Shown here: piece by piece, positions 41,834 through 46,913 of the stretch
Layout of the letters: every line of letters begins with the position of its first letter
How positions within the stretch are numbered: position 1 is the stretch's first letter
DNA from: Fasciola hepatica
Lineage: Eukaryota > Platyhelminthes > Trematoda > Plagiorchiida > Fasciolidae
DNA length: 64,000 nt
Reading direction: 5' to 3'
Assembly: GCA_948099385.1 (NCBI GenBank)
Contig: CANUEZ040000013.1
Coordinates: 2,408,307 to 2,472,306, forward strand
The notes under the pieces: model-generated
Told to the model about the DNA's origin: nothing
Seen by the model: the letters and a program-made list of their open reading frames with translations, nothing else
Database searches by the model: none
Position numbers and translations under genes: made by a program

Positions 41834-44800
41834 GTATATCAACAGGAATCGATCAGATTTTTACTCTTGGCCTACTAGTTGAGATGCGTCACACGCACCA
41901 TCGACCGACAATAATGGTTTTCCTCTACTTGAAAGGTGCCTTTGATTCAGTTGACCGAACAGCGCTATTCAGTGCTCTTCATCGAAAAAACATGCCACAG
42001 AAGTTCGTGAATCTACTGACATGGTCGTACTCTCGTAATTCTGGCCGCGCAAGGGTTTACGGTGAACTCTCTGGTCCATTCGAAACGACCATTCTGTCAC
42101 TCCCGTTCAAGTTCGTCATGAACGAGATAGTGCAGAATGCGTTGCGAAATCTTAAGGATGTGAACGTCGAATTAGGAAATGGTGAAAAGCTGTGTGGTCT
42201 AGATTACGCGGACGACCTTGTGTGCTTGTTTAAATGCACGGAACATGCACAACGTGCACTAGATAGATTCGTAAAAGCTGTAACTCCATTCGTGATGCGC
42301 TTTGCACCTTCAAAGTGTAAAGTGACGTTGCAAGACTGGACGTCAATGGTTTCGTGCTTGATGCTCGATGGGCAGGTGCCAACGGTTGCCGACCACTTCA
42401 GTTACCTCGACAGCTGCGTGACGACAGGTGGGAGCACGATAGTAGAGGTAAGCACTTGTGGCGCCGACCTGATATTTTGCTGAAGTTGAAAGGTCGTGTG
42501 TACTGTGCCGCAGTGCGTTCAGTTTTGTTGTATATTTGCGAGACTTAGGTCTGCTTGCGGAAGATATTCGTCGTCTTGAGGTTTTCGACGATCGATGTTT
42601 GGGTAGTATCGCTAAGATTGGATGGAATGACCAAGCGAGCAACGATGAGGTCAGAAATCGAGTATTGGGTACTAGTTCAGAGAGTGTTCCACCAGAGCGT
42701 ATCCAGCTTGGTAGACTCGGTTGGTTGGGGCACATGTTACGTATGGAAAACACACGTCTACCATTCTGTGCCCTGTTTTTCCATTGCTCCTTGGGAGTGG
42801 AAGAAGTTACGTGGTTTTCAACAGATGACGTGGCAACGAGGAATGAGAAAATGTACAGCGAACTTCAACGTGCAACATGGTGATAAAGGCAGTTGTCAGT
42901 GAGACTTGCTCTGCTGTTTAACGCTATACGATGATGATAAACATATACGTATTCTAACTATTCAATGATCACGTCGAACTATTTATTTACTATTTATTAC
43001 ACTCCCTCGTGAGTTCAGTCAAAAAAGCATGCCCCCTAGTTTCAAAGGTCCACTACATTATTAGGGTGAACCAGAGACCATGCCCCCTAGACTTGGAGTG
43101 GGGAAACATATAAGGGCCGAAAAGGTCAGTCACGGTACCGAGTCGGATGTTAGTGGATTTTTGTCCACCACTTGTGTACTGACAACCAAATGACAGCATG
43201 CGGATGGATGGTCAAAATGGATTAGGTTCATATTCGTGTTATCATTTTGTTCAAACCAATCTAGGGTGATATAAATTTTGATGAAAAACAGGCGTTCGTT
43301 TTTCTTCTCATGACGTTACGTGCAACTTTAATTGTCCGCGATCAAATGGACATGGAGAAGGATGAATGGCAAATACGTGCGTGGATTATTTTCACATGGA
43401 GATTTTTGGTGAAATCTGAGTTTGTGAACTTACTGAGGTCCTCAACACAACACAACGGAAAAACACTCGCAGAAATGTCACACACGCAGAGAGACGTACA
43501 AAGCAACTGCACCGGCACAGAACTGGCCGTGATCATCCATACTGCGTACTTGCATGCTCCGAGTTTTCCCAGTACGCAGTTTTGGGACTCCGTAACTCCG
43601 GTTTCAGCCATCACTCGCTAGTGTACAAATCATGATCCCGTATCGGGGCAATATATGACAAATGGCGCGATAGGATCAACGACATCTAAGTTGTGATGTT
43701 TCACGAATCAACAGACATTATCGACCGTTTAACTTCCAAAGAGGGTATCCACACTAAAAGAATAACTGAGCTGAACTACATCTAATACGATAACACCGTA
43801 TGCTGTTGTTGGTTTCATCAATATACAACCTCACAGTTGAAATCCCTGGTCGTTGCAGCTAATCGGCATATTCTACTCGTTCAGTTTTGATTGTTTGAGT
43901 TTCGTCCCACTGATTGAATATTCAGCTTCTTAACCGACTTGTGATGCCCATCCAGCAATCAATCGGTGGATGATTCGATCACTGTTGTGCATTGGAAATC
44001 TTCCGCAAACCTCTCCTTCAACTGCTTCAACGCGCTTGTTAGGTCTCGTCCACCACAATACACGAACGCTCGACAAACTCTTCGTTGAAATTCGTCTAGT
44101 AGGATCCAGGTGTGGATGCTGTTTTCCGATCCGGAGCTGCCATAGCATATTTTATTCTAAATGCCGGTGTTTGGCAACGTCCTTCAAACCATCTATTCGT
44201 GCACATTCGATTATCCTCCGTCGATCTTCCGCGTTTGTGAAACGATATGACCTCTTCTTCGCACCCATATTAACCCTCTGCATATTGGCAAGAGATGATG
44301 CGTAGTGTCAGGTAAAGTACGACGGATATTACCACAAACAGTCACGGTGGGGTTGTCTCACCGGACTGTATCCGAACGAAATACCAATAAATCGATAACC
44401 AGTCTCTCCATGCAAGGTTGATATCTCGCAAACAAACATTCCTGTAAGTAAAAACCCGTATTGTAACAAACGGCACTTTGTTTGTCACTTAAAGTCGCTG
44501 ACAAAGATCAAGACTCGATATAATGAAAAAATAAAGGATTTGTTCCTTAACCGTTTAGATGAGTGGATAAACTGACAGTCCGAGGATAATACACACAGTT
44601 GTCGTAAGTACACCCCCACTGATGTCATCATTTTATTCATGTTGCAACATTTGACAACATAACTACCACCGAAAATACGAAAGCCATATAGGCTATGCCA
44701 CGTGGTTCGACGATAAGGGCACATCGTTCAAACATCCTCCAATCTACTTGCGGTTCAGCATTTGATACCATTACCACGGTCAACTGTGCACTATACGATC

Positions 44801-45308
44801 GTCACACTTTCTCATTTATTCAATCAGCTTTCCAACACCAATCTTTGTAAAAATAGGTAACAAATCATTCCAACAACTCTTTACGTCATAACAATCGAAT
44901 ACTTTTGACCTGACTGGCTTGCAGCGACACGGCTCAAGATTTTGCATCAAGGCTAAAGAACTGCGGGTCGCAGCTAAAGAATGGTGGGTCCTGGCTAAAG
45001 GTTGTGGATTTGACTAAAGCTTGATGGGCAAGGGTGTAGCGTCGACACGAAGGACGAACAGGCGTGTAAGTATGGTAAGTGAAACAGGCGTTTATTCTTA
45101 CCTTCTTTTGTCCGTATTTGTATAGCTGAGAGTGCCTTCAGTCCTTCGACAAGTTTTTTCAAAGCATCTCGTTGTGAACCCGTTCGCGTGTCCACCAAAC
45201 CGCCTCTGTTAAAACGGACGTGATGAGACATTGAAAGCGCCAAAGGAGTTCGCACAGTGGTGTTAATAGCACAGGAACTTACTCAAGTGATTCGACCAAC
45301 GACAGCAT
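6542..45308 (-). CDS. MMS19: MMS19 orthologue, 21-exon gene (overall span)
   Basis: MMS19 is a HEAT-repeat scaffold of the cytosolic iron-sulfur assembly targeting complex. With CIAO1 and CIAO2B it hands Fe-S clusters to DNA polymerases, helicases such as XPD and other nuclear enzymes. Exons in transcript order: 45283-45308, 45102-45205, 39885-40151, 38218-38343, 37646-37707, 36096-36395, 34895-34978, 29125-29394, 28136-28211, 20776-21145, 20557-20604, 20001-20092, 19701-19829, 18494-18704, 17784-17846, 17346-17391, 14978-15152, 13465-13887, 9449-9522, 9108-9329, 6542-6745. All junction phases agree and the total is 3372 nt (1123 residues plus stop), close to the roughly 1030 residues of the human protein. 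Hallmarks include DGERDP (exon 4), YFPIDF (exon 5), LLPLLCEK (exon 6) and the C-terminal CLYCLHKLP followed by IDDPNRSVR. Exons 10, 11 and 15 have the least certain borders. No frameshift or stop was seen, so the gene looks functional despite its transposon-filled introns. Confidence 0.9.
6746..7479. other. MMS19 intron 20, part without a recognised element
   Basis: Positions 7030-7400 are richer in G and C than the surroundings and carry an open minus-strand frame of 116 codons without recognisable motifs. It may be an unclassified repeat. Confidence 0.35.
7480..8720 (-). mobile_element. RTE-type retroelement, 3' part (family A)
   Basis: The minus strand carries the end of an RTE reverse transcriptase. 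It reads CADDLVCLFECTEHAQCAID, then MRFAPSKCKV, WRRPDILLKLKGRVYCAAVR, then in another frame SIAKIGWNDRVSNDEVRNRV and LGWLGHMLRM. The YADD is degraded to CADD and a frameshift separates the two parts. The 3' end is a short GATG-type tail near 7487. Confidence 0.85.
9108..9329 (-). CDS. MMS19: MMS19 exon 20
   Basis: This 74-codon exon runs from AIRFSLYAVTSSESTIAKTS to VKIASTSGH. It aligns with human LLEALSCPDCVVQLSTLSCL. The acceptor is TTTGTTCCAG and the donor is CAT|GTGAGT; both ends are phase 0. Confidence 0.9.
9449..9522 (-). CDS. MMS19: MMS19 exon 19
   Basis: This 74-nt exon reads TYLSVWLKLCTHLPVSLIYP and then EMKE. It superimposes on human NYLKGLSHVLNRLPKPVLLP. The acceptor is CTAATTTGCAG and the donor is GAG|GTAAGT. 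It is invisible to ORF scanning but joins exons 18 and 20 in frame. Confidence 0.93.
9530..11389. other. MMS19 intron 18, unassigned part
   Basis: Open frames of 73-132 codons on both strands (for example 9910-10170 and 10978-11376 minus, 10410-10697 plus) have no recognisable domains. Nothing can be supported. Confidence 0.35.
11390..11672 (+). repeat. Unclassified segment ending in (AGTAA)n-like tail
   Basis: A block of mixed composition ends in AGTAAAGTAAAGTAAA, the kind of short tandem tail left by SINE or LINE insertion. No second copy is visible in the window. Confidence 0.3.
12035..12560 (+). repeat. Dispersed repeat R1, copy 2 (diverged)
   Basis: It shares with 26570-27010 the stretch around GGTTATTCTCCGGAAACCC, then GCTTCATACGCCCAACGGAG and CCTCTGTGTTCACTCG, in the same order. 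It lies in the MMS19 intron between exons 18 and 19. Confidence 0.55.
12575..12890 (+). repeat. Dispersed repeat R5, copy 1
   Basis: It starts TGTGGCGGGGAATGCTGTAG and resembles the minus strand of 48880-49197 over about 315 bases, including CAACAGARCGA and CAAAAGAATC. The TG start suggests a long terminal repeat or leader, but no LTR pair was found. Confidence 0.6.
13465..13887 (-). CDS. MMS19: MMS19 exon 18
   Basis: This is the longest exon (423 nt). It runs from TSAALKTLTRILSECSVDNP to RLPNQTLPYANQLR. It covers the region of human LLLWVTKALVLRYHPLSS to the QRFFTDNVPALVQ block. The acceptor has a near-pure pyrimidine tract ending CCAACCAG and the donor is GAG|GTGAGT. Large antisense frames here are shadows. 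Confidence 0.88.
13888..14977. other. MMS19 intron 17
   Basis: I see no element, RNA gene or additional exon between exons 17 and 18. Confidence 0.4.
14978..15152 (-). CDS. MMS19: MMS19 exon 17
   Basis: The exon encodes LIHCAEHLRSIKWLTVTCQM through RVIAAEAFASVLNKVTEPFD. AAEAFASVLNK matches human AAAKCFAGLLNKHP. The acceptor is AACCTTCAG and the donor is AAG|GTAAGC; it leaves in phase 1. Confidence 0.88.
15376..15720 (+). other. Antisense open frame of 114 codons, unknown
   Basis: The hydrophilic frame MQKKKRWFNHQGSCKV to GANDAKPYS is unusually long for a non-repetitive intron. It has no recognisable domain, splice sites or second copy. It may be chance or an old transposon piece. Confidence 0.2.
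16791..17045 (+). mobile_element. tRNA-derived SINE, copy 1
   Basis: The head resembles a class II (Leu or Ser) tRNA: GTCGAGTGGTTTAGAGCG as an A-box region and GGTTCGAACCC (16841-16851) as a perfect B box. A non-tRNA body follows (TTACTTTGGTGGTAGACAGT) and it ends in an A-rich run at 17036-17045. The acceptor and T stems do not pair well, so it is not a working tRNA gene. Confidence 0.75.
17346..17391 (-). CDS. MMS19: MMS19 exon 16
   Basis: This 46-nt exon reads QQNSLLVAYDYTKTK and corresponds to human GQRRLIALLMAFVCSLPR. The acceptor is TGCCTTCTAG and the donor is AAG|GTGAGT. It enters with one base and ends in phase 0, exactly as exon 17 requires. Confidence 0.78.
17784..17846 (-). CDS. 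MMS19: MMS19 exon 15 (tentative)
   Basis: This 63-nt exon reads TDCGSSHGKFLRANRPGKRP and then an arginine split across the junction. It is phase-compatible with exons 14 and 16 and fills the gap opposite human ENSFPSRFQPFQDGSSGQ. The acceptor (ATCTAG) has a poor pyrimidine tract and the donor is AG|GTAACG, so it needs transcript support. Confidence 0.5.
18494..18704 (-). CDS. MMS19: MMS19 exon 14
   Basis: The exon encodes YRLISVLHTVAQSMLDPSPN through IKQIGTVFRLTSAIASQ. It aligns with human DVIAVCQSLRQMAEKCQQDP and the VSVIGTA block. The acceptor is an excellent TCTTTCTTCGTTTCAG; the donor is AA|GTAGGT. It leaves in phase 2. Confidence 0.85.
19701..19829 (-). CDS. MMS19: MMS19 exon 13
   Basis: The exon encodes PSEKSTLATDILETMACSNP through DQSTCCPV. 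It is flanked by a CACTTTCAG acceptor and a TAG|GTGAGT donor. Position, helix pattern and phase match the human region after VKETLPLLLQHLWQ. Confidence 0.8.
20001..20092 (-). CDS. MMS19: MMS19 exon 12
   Basis: The exon reads TELIRLTSLLYGVSSNVVTL and then NKLLFAQVEQ. It aligns with human LCCLQALSAVSTHPSIVKETL. The acceptor is TTATTTTACAG and the donor is AAT|GTAGGT. It enters with one base and leaves in phase 1. Confidence 0.82.
20557..20604 (-). CDS. MMS19: MMS19 exon 11 (tentative)
   Basis: This 48-nt exon reads WLLGTGTQISPDKQPR. The acceptor is TTCATTACAG and the donor is CG|GTAAAC. It was placed because its phase fits both neighbours and because the human protein has about 25 extra residues here (around GDEPTQCSRH). 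It could instead be intronic, since removing it keeps the frame. Confidence 0.45.
20776..21145 (-). CDS. MMS19: MMS19 exon 10
   Basis: The exon encodes ETQNDFDPETLDAFRHVDSL and later CPFGLVVRMRMLSLVSRTNP and ISLDRLTSFLCQF. The second block matches human STQLQLVGIRTLTVLGAQPD. The acceptor GTGTTACAG gives the phase required by exon 9; an alternative acceptor exists at 21213. The 3' border is uncertain: the only phase-compatible donor is the weak TTTC|GTGCTT. Confidence 0.75.
21550..23505 (-). mobile_element. RTE-type retroelement (family B), reverse transcriptase to 3' end
   Basis: The minus strand carries the best RTE in the window. It reads EVLREISYLKRHKSAGLDGL, then after a shift FFIDHKAAFDSIDRTVLWRC, LEYADDIIVLSEDPGKLQTF, MRFAPSKCKVLLEDW, KGRVYAAAVRPVLLYGSETW and RSIARIWWEHRVSN. 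The catalytic YADD is intact, but frame breaks near 22620 and 22830 show it is not active. It lies in MMS19 intron 9, in the same orientation as the gene. Confidence 0.9.
22745..23505 (-). repeat. Direct repeat, left arm (about 760 bp)
   Basis: It matches 25183-25943 without gaps at a constant offset of 2438, with roughly a dozen substitutions seen. The arm ends at CTGGTGGAT, where Penelope-like sequence begins. Confidence 0.92.
23506..24660 (+). mobile_element. Penelope-like element fragment (RT and GIY-YIG)
   Basis: The plus strand reads YNIQFKFNNQIAKRMGLAVG and SPLGPLFAVF (Penelope RT motif), then RNVDDVLCVV (YVDD-type catalytic box with N for Y). After stops follow RRLSGMIGKRFYIAKLRVLF and, in another frame, LLTCSCGTKYIGRTTRDLSD, the GIY-YIG endonuclease of Penelope-like elements. 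The tail at 24537-24610 resembles 52418-52470. Several frame breaks make it a dead copy. Confidence 0.88.
24845..25187 (-). pseudogene. Second copy of calpain gene fragment (partial exon, intron, next open segment)
   Basis: The minus strand of 24893-25187 is nearly identical to 58504-58795. It includes the end of the calpain exon (TDSSGGCLNYLQSFHRNPQ), its GTAAGA donor at 25129 and the intron. Beyond it an open segment reads MMRVGINDLSVDVHAPKSDR then SQYFNVFISACHTETALHIL, plausibly a following domain-III exon. At 58 kb this segment breaks off at about 58795. The copy lacks the first two thirds of the calpain exon, so it cannot encode a protease. Confidence 0.75.
25183..25943 (-). repeat. Direct repeat, right arm (about 760 bp)
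   Basis: Second copy of 22745-23505. It starts TCTGTGGTTTTCACACGAGG exactly where the calpain fragment ends, and continues past 25943 into RTE endonuclease sequence. Confidence 0.92.
25183..26300 (-). mobile_element. RTE-type retroelement (family B), endonuclease C-terminus to RT start
   Basis: The minus strand encodes an APE-type endonuclease end (QIDHIAIGCHWRGSIQD and VDTDHALVRARFSLRLV). It continues through NNAKTNRAPQQLLGD, then the linker, to EVLREISYLKRHKSAGLDGL. It supplies the 5' part missing from the copy at 21.5-23.5 kb and overlaps it by the 760-bp repeat. Confidence 0.85.
26560..27205 (+). repeat. Dispersed repeat R1, copy 3 (longest)
   Basis: This copy contains all blocks seen in copies 1 and 2. 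It ends at CTCGTCGTGATAG, beyond which copy 1 also diverges. It sits in the MMS19 intron after the RTE-B endonuclease fragment. Confidence 0.7.
27206..28105. other. MMS19 intron 9, unassigned part
   Basis: Nothing recognisable between repeat R1 and MMS19 exon 9. Confidence 0.4.
28136..28211 (-). CDS. MMS19: MMS19 exon 9
   Basis: This 76-nt exon reads LVPCCKSYRTACELMDSALG then DGFFW. It is flanked by a TTTCTAG acceptor and a GGG|GTGAGC donor. Only this frame is open and it bridges the phase gap between exons 8 and 10. SYRTACELM fits human QRRTILEML. Homology over so short an exon is modest. Confidence 0.65.
28485..28550 (-). repeat. tRNA-like sequence (SINE head) 1
   Basis: The minus strand has CTAGTCTAGTGAG as an A-box-like start and GGGTTCGATTCGC as a B box, about 35 bases apart. 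The stems are imperfect, so it is a tRNA-derived head rather than a gene. Confidence 0.5.
28572..28640 (+). repeat. tRNA-like sequence (SINE head) 2
   Basis: The plus strand reads GATAGCCTGGTGG and then ATTCGAGTTTC, a weak A/B-box pair. It shares the GTGTGACTCATAATC-type middle with the neighbouring minus-strand head. Confidence 0.4.
28742..28819 (-). repeat. tRNA-like sequence (SINE head) 3
   Basis: The minus strand has TGGTCAAACGG as an A box and AGTTCGATTCCC as a B box with normal tRNA spacing. The T stem cannot pair, so this is a decayed tRNA-derived element. Confidence 0.55.
29125..29394 (-). CDS. MMS19: MMS19 exon 8
   Basis: This 90-codon exon starts AGNLHQLRDFVAVTCRILGL and ends QESLTQRLES. 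It corresponds to human DAEDLLDSFLSNILQDC through the LPLLLEQFHKHSQ region. The acceptor has a long pyrimidine tract and ends CATATCAG; the donor is TCT|GTGAGT. Both ends are phase 0. Confidence 0.85.
30240..32760 (-). mobile_element. RTE-type retroelement (family A), interrupted copy
   Basis: The minus strand gives the EN-RT linker (GSNSQRLFKLIRGTGGRRTQ-like block, 32268-32693), broken RT fingers, FLYLKDAFDSVDRTALFSAL (31735-31938), LDYADDVVCLFECTEHSQRA (30956-31384), KGRAYCAAVRSVLYGCETWG and SIANIGWNDRVSN. It ends near 30243 in GATGATGATG. The run is split by repeat R2 at 31341-31700. Stops and frameshifts are numerous. Confidence 0.88.
31341..31700 (+). repeat. Dispersed repeat R2, copy 2 (nested in an RTE copy)
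   Basis: It is near-identical to 1080-1440. RTE reverse-transcriptase sequence lies on both sides, and the conserved block expected between them is missing or displaced. Confidence 0.85.
32845..33060 (+). mobile_element. Possible Penelope-like GIY-YIG remnant
   Basis: The plus strand reads DDLPVTQQMIYQLTCRYSGA, similar to KDKLPLLASSMIIYQNKCAC before the GIY-YIG motif of the element at 53 kb. It is short and decayed. Confidence 0.35.
33061..34894. other. MMS19 intron 7, unassigned part
   Basis: Plus-strand frames at 33399-33653, 33871-34080 and 34108-34479 have no recognisable domains. They may belong to an unclassified repeat. No splice-supported exon was seen. Confidence 0.35.
34895..34978 (-). 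CDS. MMS19: MMS19 exon 7
   Basis: These 28 codons include NKLQPLAIACMTGLIHCYTT. They align with human VEAEGLAALHSLTACLSRSV. The acceptor is TTCATTTTAG and the donor is CAG|GTAAGT; both ends are phase 0. Together with exon 8 it restores a continuous match to the family. Confidence 0.85.
34979..36095. other. MMS19 intron 6
   Basis: No repeat, RNA gene or extra exon was recognised. Confidence 0.4.
36096..36395 (-). CDS. MMS19: MMS19 exon 6
   Basis: This 100-codon exon runs from PPGGGVAGVTREAL through AAHQLLPLLCEKADADWSQG to VPLLAKI. It aligns with human HGIQREDLILSLRAVL...FLLPLLIEKVDSEVL...LDSLQTL. The acceptor is TTCTCCCATCAG and the donor is ATT|GTAAGT; both ends are phase 0. Confidence 0.93.
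36396..37645. other. MMS19 intron 5
   Basis: No recognisable element or extra exon. Confidence 0.4.
37646..37707 (-). CDS. MMS19: MMS19 exon 5
   Basis: This 62-nt exon reads DELKDDIFEIMSVYFPIDFS and ends in proline. It matches the family signature FEVTSCYFPIDFTP. The acceptor has a strong pyrimidine tract (TTTTTATTTCTGCAG) and the donor is CCA|GTGAGT. The exon is too short for a simple ORF scan. Confidence 0.93.
38218..38343 (-). CDS. MMS19: MMS19 exon 4
   Basis: The exon encodes LKTMQSEFVKGYLQAIDGER followed by DPENLLLIFEM. It aligns almost residue for residue with human LKSLGADFTFGFIQVMDGEK followed by DPRNLL, one of the most conserved MMS19 blocks. The acceptor GGACTCAG was preferred over upstream AGs because it restores both the phase and the exact spacing to exon 3. 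The donor is G|GTATGC. Confidence 0.92.
38700..38885 (+). repeat. Dispersed repeat R3, copy 2
   Basis: It shares with 39595-39775 the run TACATGCTTGCGCA-GAGTG, then GTCC-CTGC-CTATTAGG-ATGAA and a final GAGC-GG-GAC. It lies in MMS19 intron 3. Confidence 0.65.
39590..39785 (+). repeat. Dispersed repeat R3, copy 3
   Basis: It is in the same orientation as copy 2, about 890 bases away. It retains the CTTGGAGTG-GAA block also present at 43.1 kb. Confidence 0.65.
39885..40151 (-). CDS. MMS19: MMS19 exon 3
   Basis: This 267-nt exon encodes VDYLLDFFIARLSIADPEVI through LHCLLTGSNLS. It matches the MMS19 N-terminal region around VVHLVLFYENRLKDHHLVIP. Its acceptor is ATACATCAG and its donor is GG|GTGAGT. 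It leaves in phase 1, which exon 4 completes as a glycine codon. Confidence 0.88.
40903..40939. repeat. (GT)n microsatellite
   Basis: About 18 uninterrupted GT units in MMS19 intron 2. Confidence 0.97.
41759..41831. repeat. (TA)n microsatellite
   Basis: About 36 TA units end some 50 bases before the start of an RTE-A copy. Confidence 0.97.
41880..42940 (+). mobile_element. RTE-type retroelement (family A), RT palm to 3' end
   Basis: The plus strand reads MVFLYLKGAFDSVDRTALFS, then LDYADDLVCLFKCTEHAQRA, FAPSKCKVTLQDW and, after a 40-codon deletion and a frame change, LKLKGRVYCAAVRSVLLY and SIAKIGWNDQASNDEVRNRV. It ends GTTTAACGC-ATACGATGATGA. The GCPLSP-type block is also damaged. It is opposite in orientation to MMS19. 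Confidence 0.88.
42965..43165 (+). repeat. Dispersed repeat R3, copy 4
   Basis: It contains CAAAGGTCCACTACATTATTAGG, split here as CAAAGGTCCAC and TATTAGG, followed by ACTTGGAGTGGGGAAACATA and an AAGGTCAGTCACGGT end. It directly follows the 3' tail of the RTE-A copy. Confidence 0.6.
43170..44950. other. MMS19 intron 2, unassigned part
   Basis: Open frames at 43310-43621 and 43970-44305 (plus) have no recognisable domains or splice support. Confidence 0.35.
44951..45032. repeat. Degenerate minisatellite, about four 19-22 bp units
   Basis: The units start GGCTAAAGAACTGCGGGTCG, GCTAAAGAATGGTGGGTCCT, GCTAAAGGTTGTGGATTTGA and CTAAAGCTTGATGGG. It lies about 70 bases downstream of the donor of MMS19 exon 2. 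Confidence 0.7.
45102..45205 (-). CDS. MMS19: MMS19 exon 2
   Basis: The exon reads GGLVDTRTGSQRDALKKLVE and continues to IRTKE. It corresponds to the first HEAT helix of MMS19, where the human protein has LENPEPRTRARGIQLLSQVL. The acceptor is TTTTAACAG and the donor is AAG|GTAAGA. It enters with one base, leaves in phase 1 and joins exon 3 to give TKE-VDYLLDFF. Confidence 0.82.
45283..45308 (-). CDS. MMS19: MMS19 exon 1 (start codon exon)
   Basis: The acceptor (a pyrimidine-rich stretch ending CCACAG) is followed directly by ATG CTG TCG. The exon reads MLSLVESL and ends in phase 2 at a GA|GTAAGT donor. It aligns with VLQVVEAL of human MMS19, about 45-50 residues into that protein. The fluke-like protein therefore either starts here or has an unseen upstream coding exon. 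The exon is only 26 nt and is supported by phase and homology. Confidence 0.7.
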
Positions 45309-45679
45309 CTGTGGAGGACAACACTACGTGATAATCGAGTCAACAAATCCTTTGATAAACTATTCTACTGATATCGAGATAAAAAATATGAATAGTTTAT
45401 AAGAAAAAAGACGAGCAAAAAGCATCCACTCGAATATCAGCTCTTGACCTCAAAAAGGCAATCTGAAATGGCGAACGTAATACAAATCGATAGATGTGAG
45501 GTATATTCAAATGCAAGCCATACCTTCCGACCATGCCATGGACTGATCACTTCACCCACTATCTGCCTCGGAAACAGCGTACGCCACGATAGTTTATTGG
45601 TAAGCATGCGCGACACTTCACAACCATTCTAACCTGTTTACCTTAAGTATTTATTATAGTAATTGACAACGGCTTCCAA

Positions 45680-46075
45680 AAACGCCACGCCTAAACATGG
45701 TATGCCTGATACAGTGTTCCCATCATTTTCGGGCAATATTATGAAGAAAATGATGCTCATATACTGATAACCTTCGTATATCTTCTACCCGTAATGGCCA
45801 TGCTTCCGAGCAGTATACAAGATGTAACTAACTACCGCAGTGTACGCTCCACCCTTGATCAACAATCGAATGTTACGCCGGCGCCACAGATGACCGAGGT
45901 CGATGAAAGCCAAACATACCTTCTGTATGCGCGATGACACTTCACTCGGTATGTGACCACTTGATGGGATTTAACTGTTTGGGTAACAAAACCTTTCCAC
46001 TTACGCTTATTTTGACAGAACAGGCTGAAGTGTAGGACCAACTCAGTCATACAACGGCATTTTACACACGCAATT
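45680..46075 (-). mobile_element. RTE-type retroelement remnant (family B)
   Basis: The segment resembles 21800-22100. Both contain, in order, GTACACTC-ACCCTTGAT, GCCACAG-TGA, CC-TTCTGTAT-CGC and GACAC-TCA. It is a decayed reverse-transcriptase C-terminus with no long frame, inside MMS19 intron 1. Confidence 0.7.
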
Positions 46076-46108
46076 GGGGGTCAAAGCTTACCAGCATCCT
46101 GGTGACCA

Positions 46109-46441
46109 CTAATCAACATTTAATTCATTTACAGTTACACCGGCTTTAAGATAAAATGGTATGCCGTCTATATAAACCCACAGAAAGTCTCTGACATGAC
46201 CATAGAACTCAGAACTACTCAATGGCGAACAAACCTCACGGCTCAATCCGAAAAACGGAGTTTGACTGGAAGGGATGTAAATCATCTTCCCATCGCGGTC
46301 ATTAAGTACGCCACCTCGGTTTAAAAAGGTTTCTGACTGCAAATAGCCATGCTCAATAGGTGAAAATCCGATTGAACGGCCTGAGGCACTTAAAACGCTG
46401 GGTCCCCTTTTATCCAATTCATGAGAACAGAAAGAATACAT
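46109..46441 (-). other. Open frame of 110 codons, unknown
   Basis: The frame begins YSFCSHELDKRGPSVLSASG and ends GVTVNELNVD. It has no recognisable domain or splice context that fits MMS19. It is either chance or part of an unclassified repeat. Confidence 0.15.
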
Positions 46442-46813
46442 AGGTCGCGAGATGCAAGCATTTTGTTTAATCTTGTCAACCGCGGACGTAAAACATGTCA
46501 GTATTTACACAGCACATTAGTATACATTGGAAGGACGGATCGCTGCTTGACTCAACAAAAAAAACACCCAAATAGCTCTCAGAATTGATGACGCAATCCG
46601 CCGGGGGTAATACGCAATGAAGTGAAATCGCCGGCTTCCTCGATTGCAAGACACTCAATTGCATCAGGTCACAAAGTTGGCCTGACTCAATATTTCAAAG
46701 CATTATTGCGCAAACCAACACCGAAATTATTAGCATTCAGCGAAGCGATTCTTATCATGATGCATCAAACAGCACCCTGGGCACAAAAATTATTGACCTA
46801 AAATGTTGCTTAC

Positions 46814-46913
46814 CTTCGCATCAACCCAACAGACCTCACTCTCCCCAACGTAAGGACTTTCGGTCCTGCCGAATTTACTGTAACATTTACACCGTCGCCG
46901 TACTGTATATATA
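46814..46913 (-). promoter_or_regulatory. Candidate MMS19 promoter and 5' untranslated exon
   Basis: A TATATATA box sits at 46906-46913. About 30 bases downstream a transcript could start, and an exon could then end at a good AAG|GTAAGC donor at 46814. The stretch between has no ATG. Splicing to 45308 would place the MMS19 ATG at the first bases of the next exon. This is inferred from signals only. Confidence 0.35.
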
